Positions 1-5,962 of a DNA stretch of 5,962 bases are shown here, piece by piece (the first letter of the stretch is position 1; the number at the start of each line of letters is the position of its first letter). The DNA comes from CAZLMF01 sp964560565 (GTDB lineage: Bacteria > Bacillota > Clostridia > Oscillospirales > Ruminococcaceae). The stretch is from assembly GCA_964560565.1 (NCBI GenBank), contig CAZLMF010000093.1, positions 1 through 5,962 of the forward strand, given 5' to 3'. The position numbers were made by a program, and so were the translations under genes. Under the pieces are notes generated by a model that was not told the DNA's origin, made no database searches, and saw nothing but the letters and a program-made list of their open reading frames with translations.

Positions 1-921
1 ACTCTGGTCATCATCGCCTACTACGCATAGATTCTTATGCTTTTCCGCAAGCAATCTGACAAGCTTATATTGGGCATGGTTTGTGTCCTGATACTCGTCT
101 ACAAGAATGTACTTGTAGAGGTTGCGGTAATGCTCAAGCACATCGGGGAACTTCTCAAATAAGAGCACCGTCAACATAATTATATCGTCAAAATCAAGTG
201 CGTTGGCACTTTTTAGGGACTTCTGGTACTCCGTATATATCTTTGCAATCTCGCCAAGCCTGTAATCTGAAGCTGCATCCTGCTTATAGCTTGCAGGGTC
301 AATTAAGCTGTCCTTAGCGTGGGAAATTTCGTTTTGCACAGCTTTTGCAGGGAACATCTTTTCCGATATATTAAGCCTTGCCATTGCATCCTTAATCATT
401 CGCTGACTATCGTCGGAATCATAAATCGCAAAGCTGCGTGTGTAGCCAAGCGCTTCAATCTCTCTGCGTAGTATTCGCACGCAAACCGAGTGGAAGGTCG
501 CCGCGGTTATATCCTTCCCCTGCTCACCGAGCATTGCGCTCAAGCGCTCCCTTAGCTCATTTGCCGCCTTGTTGGTAAAGGTAATGGCAAGAACACTCCA
601 AGGCTTTATCTGCTCAATTGCAATGTTGTATCTAAGTGTCTCAACATCATGCACCTTCCCGTCTGCATAGCCCTTTAGAAAAGCTAAATCCTCGGGCATA
701 ATATGCTCCGGTACTAAATCGCTGAAATAAGCATTACCAAAGTTAATCATATTTGCAATTCGGTTGATAATGACGGTGGTTTTGCCGCTGCCTGCTCCTG
801 CCAAAATGAGGACAGGTCCACGGACTGTGAACACCGCCTCACGTTGCTCGGCATTTAGCTTGCGAAAGTATCTCTCTAGCGCTTGTTTCTTTAGTTGGTG
901 GTAATTCGACTTGTTTGGCAT
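1..921 (-). CDS. pcrA: UvrD/PcrA-family ATP-dependent 3'-5' DNA helicase, 3' end outside window
   Basis: This is the first 307 codons of a superfamily 1A helicase; the frame is open to base 1 and the rest lies outside the window. Such enzymes use ATP to translocate 3'-5' on single-stranded DNA in repair and replication restart. Visible motifs are the Q-motif region LNAEQREAV (22-30), Walker A AGAGSGKT (41-48), motif Ia AITFTNKAANELRERL (112-127), TFHS (142-145), LDFDDII (242-248), motif II DEYQDTN (275-281) and the start of motif III, VGDDDQS (301-307). The ATG at 921 is preceded by AAGGAG about six bases upstream. It starts 15 bases after the SPFH gene, with no terminator between them, so the two are probably co-transcribed. 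Residues about 60-107 form an insertion of roughly 40 residues compared with Geobacillus PcrA as I remember it. The family call is secure; pcrA versus another UvrD paralogue cannot be settled without the C-terminus. Confidence 0.93.
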   Translation of the reverse strand, partial: MPNKSNYHQLKKQALERYFRKLNAEQREAVFTVRGPVLILAGAGSGKTTVIINRIANMINFGNAYFSDLVPEHIMPEDLAFLKGYADGKVHDVETLRYNIAIEQIKPWSVLAITFTNKAANELRERLSAMLGEQGKDITAATFHSVCVRILRREIEALGYTRSFAIYDSDDSQRMIKDAMARLNISEKMFPAKAVQNEISHAKDSLIDPASYKQDAASDYRLGEIAKIYTEYQKSLKSANALDFDDIIMLTVLLFEKFPDVLEHYRNLYKYILVDEYQDTNHAQYKLVRLLAEKHKNLCVVGDDDQS

Positions 922-936
922 GATTGCTCCTTAAAT

Positions 937-1836
937 TTACTCTGTGATATTAGCTGACTTGTTGTCATCAAGCACGATAAACGGGTTTATAGTCTCGCCT
1001 ATAGCCTGTGGCAAGATTCCGTTCCATCTTTGTAGCTTGACATACTCAAGGTACTGAGGGCTGGAATTAAGCTGCTTTTGCACTGCTTCAATTGTGTATG
1101 CATCTGCATCTGCCTTTAGCTTAGCGGCATCTGCATCCGCCTGTGCGGCAATAACTACCTGCTTAGCTTCTTCCTCGCGCTCCTTGGTCTTATTCTGCAT
1201 TTTAAGCGCATCCTGCTCAGCTACAACCTTCGCACGAACTGCTTCCTCAAAGCCGCTCTCGAAGTCAATATTCTCAATTGCAAAGCTTGCAACAATAATT
1301 CCGTTAGGCTCAAGCCTTTCCTTTAACTTTTCGCCAATGGAATTCTGAACAACTGAACGATTGTTGATTAAGTTCTCCGCACGGTATTGACCAATCTCGT
1401 TTTTAACTATTGATTGCACCTGTGGGATAATATATCTTGCTTCAACATTGTAAATACCGACAGTACGAACAAGGTTCGAAAGCTTCGCGCGGTCATAGTA
1501 ATAGTTAAGCTTCACGCGCAAGTTCTCAACTGTCTGAGTGTCGCTTGTATATGCGTCAGTGTCAACGGTATAAATCTGCTCACGCACGTCAACTTGAATT
1601 ATTTCCTCAGCAAAAGGTATCATGAAGTTAAGCCCTGCTTGCATATCGTCTTGAACTATTTTCCCAAAGCGGTACTTTACGCCGACATAGCCCTCACTTA
1701 CCACCTTAAAGCATGAGCCTACAGCAATTATCAGCAGCACTGCAATAACAATGCCCAAAATAACCTTACCGGATACTTTCTTTTCATCACTTGATGACTT
1801 TTTTCCATCATTTGTTACAAAACTAAAACCTGCCAT
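937..1836 (-). CDS. SPFH/prohibitin-family membrane protein
   Basis: This is a 299-residue protein of the SPFH (stomatin/prohibitin/flotillin/HflK) superfamily. Such proteins form large membrane-attached oligomeric cages or microdomains, often linked to membrane protease control or membrane organisation. A short polar N-terminus (1-24) leads into one transmembrane helix at about 25-43. The SPFH domain follows, with VVSEGYVGVKYRFGKI (45-60) and GLNFMIPF (68-75) typical of prohibitins. Residues about 195-260 are charged and Ala-rich, with repeated ADADA segments, as expected for the coiled coil. The conserved-looking tail contains LQRWNGILP (268-276). The start is supported by GGAGTGAG upstream. 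A promoter lies about 80 bases upstream, and the helicase gene follows after 15 bases. HflK or HflC is a possible alternative name, but no HflC partner is adjacent. The family is clear; the specific role is unknown. Confidence 0.88.
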   Translation of the reverse strand: MAGFSFVTNDGKKSSSDEKKVSGKVILGIVIAVLLIIAVGSCFKVVSEGYVGVKYRFGKIVQDDMQAGLNFMIPFAEEIIQVDVREQIYTVDTDAYTSDTQTVENLRVKLNYYYDRAKLSNLVRTVGIYNVEARYIIPQVQSIVKNEIGQYRAENLINNRSVVQNSIGEKLKERLEPNGIIVASFAIENIDFESGFEEAVRAKVVAEQDALKMQNKTKEREEEAKQVVIAAQADADAAKLKADADAYTIEAVQKQLNSSPQYLEYVKLQRWNGILPQAIGETINPFIVLDDNKSANITE

Positions 1837-1919
1837 TTTTTCTCACTCCATATATAGTTTTTGTGTAAACCATTTATAAGCTTCAAAAGCTGCGTGTCGA
1901 AACCCTAAGTTTCTATATT

Positions 1920-1948
1920 ATTATATCATACACCGATAATCAAAACAA
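1920..1948 (-). promoter_or_regulatory. Predicted sigma-A-type promoter of the SPFH-helicase operon
   Basis: On the minus strand, TTGTTT (1943-1948) and TATAAT (1920-1925) are separated by exactly 17 bases. A TG one base before the -10 element (TGATATAAT) makes it an extended -10. Transcription would start near 1913, giving a leader of roughly 77 bases before the ATG at 1836. The -35 hexamer lies within the downstream arm and tail of the htrA terminator, so the two elements overlap. This is a pattern match only. Confidence 0.65.
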
Positions 1949-1981
1949 GCAGTTGCGCTAAAAAACGCAACTGCTTGCTTT
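1942..1981 (-). terminator. Intrinsic terminator of htrA
   Basis: A perfect 12-base inverted repeat (1946-1957 with 1966-1977) surrounds an 8-base loop. It is extended by a G-U pair and A-T pairs, giving a stem of about 16 pairs. On the minus strand it begins about 30 bases after the htrA stop codon. The trailing T run is short (TTTT then G), so efficiency rests mainly on the long stem. Confidence 0.75.
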
Positions 1982-2012
1982 GAAGTATAGGAAAGGAAAA
2001 CCCAAAAAATTA

Positions 2013-3263
2013 TCAGTTATTAAGCCAATCTGTGCCCTTTTCCTCGGTGAGGGTAATATTTATTTCAACTGTTTCAGAATTCCCATTTTGATTCATTCGG
2101 AAAACCGTACATTTTAGCGTGTCGCCGGCGGACAGCCCCACTAATACTTCACTTACATCATTGCCATCAAGAGTCCTTACACCATTCATATAGGTGATAA
2201 TGTCGTAAACTTCCAAACCGCTTTCGGCAACAGGCGCAGTATCGTCAATCCGCATTACATATATGCCTTCCTCGGCATTGTACATTTGCGCAGTAAGCGC
2301 TGAAATCACATCATAGCCAATGCCAATTCTCACCCTACCTGCTACATAGCCATTCTTGATAAGCTCGTTAATTACAGGCTCCGCCTCGCTTATTGCTATT
2401 GCAAACCCGAGTCCCTCATAGTTCGTGGAAACAAGCTTTGCGGAGTTAATTCCTATTACCTGACCGTACATATTTATCAGCGCACCGCCTGAGTTGCCGG
2501 GGTTTATTGCGGCGTTTGTCTGTATGCATTTTAGCGCATAGCTTGTCTCTGAGTAAACATCACGGTCAAGAGCGGAGATAATGCCGTTTGTGACTGTATT
2601 TGCAAGTCCTGCAGCGTTACCTATGGCAACTACCTCCTCGCCTACCTGTGCTTGTGAGGAATCCCCAAACTCAGCATAGGGCAATCCCTTTGCATCGATC
2701 TTTAGAACCGCAAGATCAGTCTTGCTGTCTGAACCTACTATTGTCGCCTCATATTCAGTTTCATCATTAAGTATAACAATAATTTGGGTTGAACCGTTAA
2801 TTACATGGGCGTTTGTGACGATATAACCATCCTCCGTCATTATTATGCCTGAGCCTTGTCCTAGAGTTTGCATGCCCTTAATGCCTGCATTTGCCATTGT
2901 TTCAATTCCGACAACTGAAGGGGTGATAAGCTGTGCTATCTGCTGAATTGAGTACGGCCCATCCAGCGATATCTCTGATGAAGTCTCAGGTCTTGAGACC
3001 AGCGCAATCGCTTTATTGTTATTGTCGGCATTTCCCTGTGATTGAGCAGTCGAATTGGTATCCAGCGCACCTTGCAAGTACAAATCCTTTAGCGCAAATG
3101 TGCCAAAGCCCACTGCGGACACAATAAACGCACAAGCCAACGCAGTTGCTACAATTATTCTCCCTCTTTTTTTCTTAGGTGGTCGAGGCTCAAATCCCAT
3201 ATTTATAGGTTGATTTGAATTATTCGAATTGTCATAATTATTTGAATCATAATAGTTATACAT
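2013..3263 (-). CDS. htrA: HtrA/DegP-like membrane-anchored serine protease with one PDZ domain
   Basis: This is a 416-residue trypsin-like protease of the HtrA family (S1C), which degrades or refolds damaged proteins on the outer face of the membrane. The N-terminal 30 residues are Asn/Tyr-rich and end in a basic PPKKKRGR cluster. A single transmembrane helix follows at about 35-57 and anchors the enzyme with its catalytic part outside. A linker (about 60-105) precedes the protease domain. The catalytic triad is visible: His153 in VTNAHV, Asp183 in KTDLAVL and Ser258 in NPGNSGGAL. One PDZ domain covers about 305-405 (GIYVMRIDDTAPVAESGL, then VYDIITYMNG). The length and single PDZ are normal for Gram-positive HtrA. 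The ATG at 3263 has a strong AAAGGAGG with 7-base spacing. The gene is bounded by terminators on both sides, so it is probably monocistronic. I see no convincing sigma-A promoter, CIRCE element or CtsR site in the gap upstream. Confidence 0.95.
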   Translation of the reverse strand: MYNYYDSNNYDNSNNSNQPINMGFEPRPPKKKRGRIIVATALACAFIVSAVGFGTFALKDLYLQGALDTNSTAQSQGNADNNNKAIALVSRPETSSEISLDGPYSIQQIAQLITPSVVGIETMANAGIKGMQTLGQGSGIIMTEDGYIVTNAHVINGSTQIIVILNDETEYEATIVGSDSKTDLAVLKIDAKGLPYAEFGDSSQAQVGEEVVAIGNAAGLANTVTNGIISALDRDVYSETSYALKCIQTNAAINPGNSGGALINMYGQVIGINSAKLVSTNYEGLGFAIAISEAEPVINELIKNGYVAGRVRIGIGYDVISALTAQMYNAEEGIYVMRIDDTAPVAESGLEVYDIITYMNGVRTLDGNDVSEVLVGLSAGDTLKCTVFRMNQNGNSETVEINITLTEEKGTDWLNN

Positions 3264-3391
3264 TTTATATCCTCCTTTGTGTTTCGCTTATTTTTCTTGC
3301 TTGATAATAATATAATCCACAACTGTGAAAAATATGTGAGAACACTTTGAAAGCTTGGAAAAATAACAATGATAAACGTGTTATAATACGC
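3264..3391 (-). other. AT-rich leader region of htrA, promoter not resolved
   Basis: This gap lies between the scfB terminator and the htrA start. It carries the strong ribosome binding site GGAGG (3271-3275) and must hold the htrA promoter if the terminator upstream works. On the minus strand, TTCACA (near 3324-3329) resembles a -35 element and TATTAT sequences occur downstream. Their spacing (about 14 bases) is too short to be convincing. No heat-shock operator was recognised. Confidence 0.35.
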
Positions 3392-3419
3392 AAAAAACGG
3401 CACTTAATAGCGCCGTTTT
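3392..3419 (-). terminator. Intrinsic terminator of the scfA-scfB unit
   Basis: A 10-pair stem (3394-3403 with 3410-3419, including one G-U pair on the minus strand) closes a 6-base loop. It is followed on the minus strand by a run of six T. It begins about 20 bases after the scfB stop codon. The A and T flanks are nearly symmetrical, so it could also act on plus-strand transcripts, although no plus-strand gene is present. Confidence 0.85.
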
Positions 3420-3440
3420 AATGTTAATATATTTTCCGCC

Positions 3441-4823
3441 TTACTCCATATCGGCCTGTGCAGCCTTCACCATAATAGCGCATTCAAGGCGCTTTTTCTG
3501 CATTTCACAAGCAAGCTTGTGAGGCTTTAGCACATCGCCCGCATAGATAAGGTTGTTAGCATTACATCCACCGCTGCAATAAAACTTTGCCCAACAGGTT
3601 GAACAGTCCTGCTTAGTATAAATATTTGCCTTAGCAAAATATTCCTTGCGCTGCAAATCAAAGCTTTTGTCGAAAAGGTTGCCCATTTTCCAATCCTCTA
3701 GCCCCACAAACTGATGGCAGGGATAAATATCCCCATCTGGGGTAATGGCAACATACTCATTACCACATCCGCAACCACGCAGACGCTTAATTGCACATGG
3801 CCCTTGGTCAAGGTCAAGCATGAAGTGGAAGAAGTTAAGGTACTTGCCTTCGCCGGTTTCAGCTCTCTTGCGCTCGAGCTTGAGTAGCTCCAGTGCAAGC
3901 CTTTCATACTCGGCAAACACCGTAGGTAAATCCTCCTCTGTTATTGCATAGGGCAAAGTTTGCTCTGTTACCGCAGGCTCAACTGAAATCTGGTCAAAGC
4001 CCAAATCATATAAATGCATTACATCTTTAGTGAAGTCAAGGTTGTACCCTGTAAATGTGCCTCTGACGTAGTAGTCCTGAAAATCACGCGCCTTGCAAAG
4101 CTCGACATATCGCTCGACTATCGTGTCGTAGCTGCCGCTTCCATTGCGGTGCTTGCGCATACGGTCATTTACTTCTTTTCGCCCGTCAATGGAAAGCACG
4201 ACATTTGACATCTCACGATTGATGAAGTCAATTTTATCCTTATCAATCAATACACCGTTCGTGGTAATTGTAAAGCGAAAACGCTTGCCGTACTCTTGCT
4301 CCCTTGAACGTGCATACTCAACTATTTGACGCACCACGTCAAAGTTCATCAGCGGCTCGCCGCCAAAGAAATCAAGCTCTAAGTTTGTCCTATCCCCTGA
4401 GTTTTCAAGGAGGAAATCAATCGCACGCTTGCCTGTGTCAAAATCCATAAGCTTTCTGCCCTTGCCAAAATCCCCTGTGGATGCAAAGCAGTATTCACAG
4501 CGCAAATTGCAGTCATGGGCAATATGTAGGCACATCGCTTTGACAGGGCTTGGTGCCATATTCTCCGCAAACTGCCTGTAATCGTCAATCGAAAATAGTA
4601 TCCCCTGCTCATAAAGCTCGTAAAGCTCCTCGTAACTGCTGTCTATTTCCTCAGCGGTGTAGAGCCCGAGTAAAGCTAACTTAGCTTTTTCAGGGCACTT
4701 TGGTGAAAGTGGTGGCTCAATATGGTCTAAAAGCTCATAGGTAAGCTTATCCACAACATGGACGCCTCCGCTTTCAACGTCAAGCACAATGTTGTATCCG
4801 TTTTGCTGATATTTATGTATCAT
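3441..4823 (-). CDS. scfB: SCIFF (ranthipeptide) maturase, radical SAM/SPASM thioether cross-link-forming enzyme
   Basis: This is a 460-residue radical SAM enzyme that cross-links cysteine sulfurs to other residues in the SCIFF precursor encoded just upstream. Residues about 1-85 (MIHKYQQNGYNIVLD at the start) look like the PqqD-like RiPP recognition element that binds the leader. The radical SAM cluster motif CxxxCxxC is Cys105, Cys109 and Cys112 (CNLRCEYC). FGGEP at 153-157 belongs to the SAM-binding motif, and SIDG is at 211-214. The C-terminal SPASM region is Cys-rich, with Cys343, 351, 353, 369, 407, 410, 416, 420, 439 and 448, enough for two auxiliary iron-sulfur clusters. ITPDGDIYPC (360-369) is typical of this domain. 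I chose the ATG at 4823 because AAGGA lies 8 bases upstream and the length fits the family. A start at 4862 would add 13 residues without a ribosome binding site and would sit at the base of the preceding hairpin. A terminator follows. Confidence 0.95.
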   Translation of the reverse strand: MIHKYQQNGYNIVLDVESGGVHVVDKLTYELLDHIEPPLSPKCPEKAKLALLGLYTAEEIDSSYEELYELYEQGILFSIDDYRQFAENMAPSPVKAMCLHIAHDCNLRCEYCFASTGDFGKGRKLMDFDTGKRAIDFLLENSGDRTNLELDFFGGEPLMNFDVVRQIVEYARSREQEYGKRFRFTITTNGVLIDKDKIDFINREMSNVVLSIDGRKEVNDRMRKHRNGSGSYDTIVERYVELCKARDFQDYYVRGTFTGYNLDFTKDVMHLYDLGFDQISVEPAVTEQTLPYAITEEDLPTVFAEYERLALELLKLERKRAETGEGKYLNFFHFMLDLDQGPCAIKRLRGCGCGNEYVAITPDGDIYPCHQFVGLEDWKMGNLFDKSFDLQRKEYFAKANIYTKQDCSTCWAKFYCSGGCNANNLIYAGDVLKPHKLACEMQKKRLECAIMVKAAQADME

Positions 4824-4863
4824 AAGTATTTTCCTTCGTTCTCTGAGATAAAATTTTAGCAAT

Positions 4864-4887
4864 AAAAAAAGGCTTAACGCCCTTTTT
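4864..4887 (-). terminator. Weak terminator or attenuator between scfA and scfB
   Basis: On the minus strand, AAAAAGGGC, a 5-base loop and GCC followed by seven T form a hairpin of about 8 pairs with one bulged G. It overlaps the last codons and stop of scfA. The GC core is only three pairs, so termination is probably partial, and ribosomes finishing scfA would disrupt it. It could keep maturase transcripts below precursor transcripts. Confidence 0.55.
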
Positions 4888-5017
4888 CACACTTTTGGTT
4901 TGCAACTGTGCAGCTGGTCTTGCAAGCTGACTGGCAGGATGCTTGGCACTTGCCGCAGCCGCCCTTTGCTACTGTCTTTTTAAGGTTTGCACTGTTTAAT
5001 GTCTTAATATGCTTCAT
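4874..5017 (-). CDS. scfA: SCIFF precursor peptide (six cysteines in forty-five residues)
   Basis: This 47-residue precursor is the substrate of the adjacent radical SAM maturase and becomes a thioether-cross-linked ranthipeptide. It begins MKHIKTLNSANLKK, the conserved SCIFF leader. It contains exactly six cysteines, Cys21, 24, 28, 32, 36 and 43, in a core reading GCGKCQASCQSACKTSC followed by TVANQKC. In the Clostridium thermocellum homologue CteA, the reported cross-link joins Cys32 to Thr37, and both residues are present at the same positions here. The ATG at 5017 has GGAGG at 5025-5029 with 7-base spacing. A near-consensus promoter lies just upstream, and scfB begins 50 bases downstream. 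No export signal or dedicated peptidase motif is visible; the biological role of SCIFF peptides is still poorly defined, with quorum-sensing-like roles proposed. Identification is very secure from the sequence pattern and the neighbour. Confidence 0.96.
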   Translation of the reverse strand: MKHIKTLNSANLKKTVAKGGCGKCQASCQSACKTSCTVANQKCEKGR

Positions 5018-5057
5018 CGTAAATCCTCCATAATAATCATGTTATTCACTTTTGCTA

Positions 5058-5086
5058 ATTATATCACACGCACATGAGAAAATCAA
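5058..5086 (-). promoter_or_regulatory. Predicted strong promoter of scfA
   Basis: On the minus strand, TTGATT (5081-5086) and TATAAT (5058-5063) are separated by exactly 17 bases, with an extended -10 (TGATATAAT). Transcription would begin near 5051, giving a leader of about 34 bases that carries the GGAGG site. The -35 element includes the TGA stop codon of the upstream membrane protein gene. I see no terminator ahead of it, so read-through from yajC may add to expression. Confidence 0.75.
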
Positions 5087-5481
5087 CCTCTGCTGCGCAT
5101 ATTTACTCCTATTACTCCGCCGATTGCGGCGGCTGTAACTGTCATTATAAGCTTGGGAACAAAGGCAGCAGTTATCCCATTGCCAAAGAACAGCCCGATA
5201 ATAAAGCAAACAGCAAAAAGAAACAACCCACAAACAATTCCGGTGGCTATTCCCTTAATGCGTCTAAGCCTGCCTGCAAATATGCCAGAAATAAGCGCAC
5301 TTATGCAAAGGAGCACCGCAGAAATAAATCCAACGAGTGCCGATGGAACGTCCACAAAAGTCATCAGTATCGCAAATAATAGCAATAGTGCTAGTAAGCA
5401 AATTAACCCCACTGCACTTGATATAATGATAAGCTTTAGCATTGTAATCCTTGAATTCTCACTCTGCGACCTGTTTCTCAT
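5083..5481 (-). CDS. Small four-helix membrane protein, TIGR04086-like
   Basis: This is a 132-residue integral membrane protein of unknown function. A polar N-terminus (1-15) precedes four hydrophobic segments at about 16-40, 46-69, 78-100 and 106-126. A basic stretch RLRRIKG (71-77) lies between helices two and three, and the tail reads GGVIGVNMRSRG. Its size, the four-helix layout, the GGxxGVN ending and its place between yajC and scfA match my recollection of the TIGR04086 family, which commonly occurs beside SCIFF loci in Clostridia. I chose the ATG at 5481, which follows a GGGGGG run and an AGGGA; the in-frame ATG at 5520 lies inside an inverted repeat and has no ribosome binding site. 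An ATG at 5442 would remove the polar N-terminus and is less likely. A role with the Sec machinery or with SCIFF export is only a guess from context. Confidence 0.8.
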   Translation of the reverse strand: MRNRSQSENSRITMLKLIIISSAVGLICLLALLLLFAILMTFVDVPSALVGFISAVLLCISALISGIFAGRLRRIKGIATGIVCGLFLFAVCFIIGLFFGNGITAAFVPKLIMTVTAAAIGGVIGVNMRSRG

Positions 5482-5490
5482 TTCCCTGCC

Positions 5491-5538
5491 CCCCACTAAA
5501 ATGTAGCGACCATTTATCACTACATTTTATGCATGGGG
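5491..5538 (-). promoter_or_regulatory. Inverted repeat that could sequester the ribosome binding site of the membrane protein gene
   Basis: A perfect 10-base inverted repeat (5497-5506 with 5520-5529) has a 13-base loop. It is extended by CCCCA/TGGGG pairing (5491-5495 with 5534-5538) across a small asymmetric internal loop. In the minus-strand transcript the downstream arm ends in the G run just before the ATG at 5481, so folding would mask the likely Shine-Dalgarno region. No T run follows, so it is not a normal terminator. Confidence 0.5.
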
Positions 5539-5546
5539 TGTCCGCT

Positions 5547-5921
5547 TTAGACTATATCTTCGTCATGTATTGTTTCGTTGCTTGCAATTGCCCACTTCTT
5601 AATGCGCACCTTGCTGCGGTCAGAACCTGTCTCAATTACAATTGTATCTTCCTTAACGCTTACAACACGACCGATAATACCGCCGTTTGTTATAACCTCA
5701 TCGCCTACATGAACGTTATCACGCATAGCTTGAGCCTGCTTATCCTTCTTTTTTTGCGGACGAATCATAACAAGATAAAGTAGTCCTATCATAATTCCAA
5801 AGGGTAAGATTGTAGTAAGCAGCATCGTTGTAAGATCGCCTTGTTGTGCTACATCGGTTGCACTAGTAACGCCTGCCTCTGACGACGCTAGTGTTAAGAC
5901 AAAATTGCCTATAAAATCCAT
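5547..5921 (-). CDS. yajC: Preprotein translocase subunit YajC
   Basis: This is a 124-residue small membrane protein that associates with SecDF and the SecYEG translocon during protein export. The N-terminal 30 residues are short and outside-facing. One transmembrane helix lies at about 33-53 (LLTTILPFGIMIGLLYLV). The family signature IRPQKKKDKQ (53-62) follows, then the cytosolic domain with VGDEVITNGGIIGRV (72-86) and VSVKEDTIVIET (87-98), both typical of YajC. The ATG at 5921 has GGAGG upstream with about 8-base spacing. The length is within the family range. The next gene begins 65 bases downstream, after an inverted repeat. The 41 bases upstream hold only the ribosome binding site and an AT-rich stretch; the promoter or upstream partner gene lies outside the window. 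Confidence 0.95.
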   Translation of the reverse strand: MDFIGNFVLTLASSEAGVTSATDVAQQGDLTTMLLTTILPFGIMIGLLYLVMIRPQKKKDKQAQAMRDNVHVGDEVITNGGIIGRVVSVKEDTIVIETGSDRSKVRIKKWAIASNETIHDEDIV

Positions 5922-5962
5922 TCAATAAACCTCCATTTTTTTGTGTCTATGCTTTACGATTA

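Noticed and set aside
3312..3320. TAATCCACA resembling a DnaA box upstream of htrA
   Set aside because: It is a single site with one mismatch and there is no cluster or origin context.
3379..3387. Plus-strand TGTTATAAT, an extended -10-like sequence pointing into the 3' end of scfB
   Set aside because: It has no -35 partner at proper spacing, lies in very AT-rich DNA, and a transcript would meet the terminator hairpin at once.
3203..3403. 66-codon minus-strand frame overlapping the htrA start
   Set aside because: It is out of frame with htrA, runs through its ribosome binding site and leader, and shows no recognisable protein features.
4824..4862. Upstream in-frame ATG at 4862 extending the maturase by 13 residues
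   Set aside because: It has no ribosome binding site, it abuts the attenuator hairpin, and the ATG at 4823 has a good site and the expected family length.
5074..5506. Plus-strand open frames of 101 and 117 codons
   Set aside because: They are opposite the four-helix membrane protein, have no ribosome binding site, and encode low-complexity Lys/Asn/Ser-rich sequence typical of antisense shadows.
5497..5529. Inverted repeat considered as a BlaI/MecI-type operator because of its TGTAG/CTACA arms
   Set aside because: The half-sites have the opposite orientation and wrong spacing for that family, and no bla-type genes are nearby.

Overview
The window looks like chromosomal DNA of an anaerobic Firmicute of class Clostridia. 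It has moderate G+C, AT-rich gene gaps, strong GGAGG-type ribosome binding sites, a SCIFF peptide with its radical SAM maturase (a near-hallmark of Clostridia), and a PcrA-type helicase with an insertion that I associate with Oscillospiraceae-like lineages (recollection, not a search). All seven genes lie on the minus strand, so transcription runs from high to low coordinates. No mobile element, CRISPR array, tRNA or rRNA was seen.

Upstream block (5962 to about 5083): yajC encodes the small membrane partner of the Sec translocon. It is followed by a small four-helix membrane protein resembling the TIGR04086 family. A long inverted repeat just before the second gene could pair with its ribosome binding site.

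Central block (about 5086 to 3392): a near-consensus promoter begins at the stop codon of the membrane protein gene. It drives scfA, a 47-residue six-cysteine precursor peptide, and then scfB, the radical SAM/SPASM maturase that installs thioether cross-links in it. A weak terminator-like hairpin overlaps the scfA stop codon and may hold scfB expression below that of scfA. A good intrinsic terminator closes the unit.

Downstream blocks: htrA encodes a membrane-anchored trypsin-like protease with one PDZ domain and ends in its own terminator. The -35 element of the next promoter overlaps that terminator. This promoter drives an SPFH/prohibitin-like membrane protein and, 15 bases later, a UvrD/PcrA-type DNA helicase whose 3' part runs off the window at base 1.

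The most notable content is the scfA-scfB ranthipeptide (SCIFF) locus placed between Sec-associated membrane genes and an HtrA protease. The class is known. The hairpins around it and the neighbourhood are what merit a second look.
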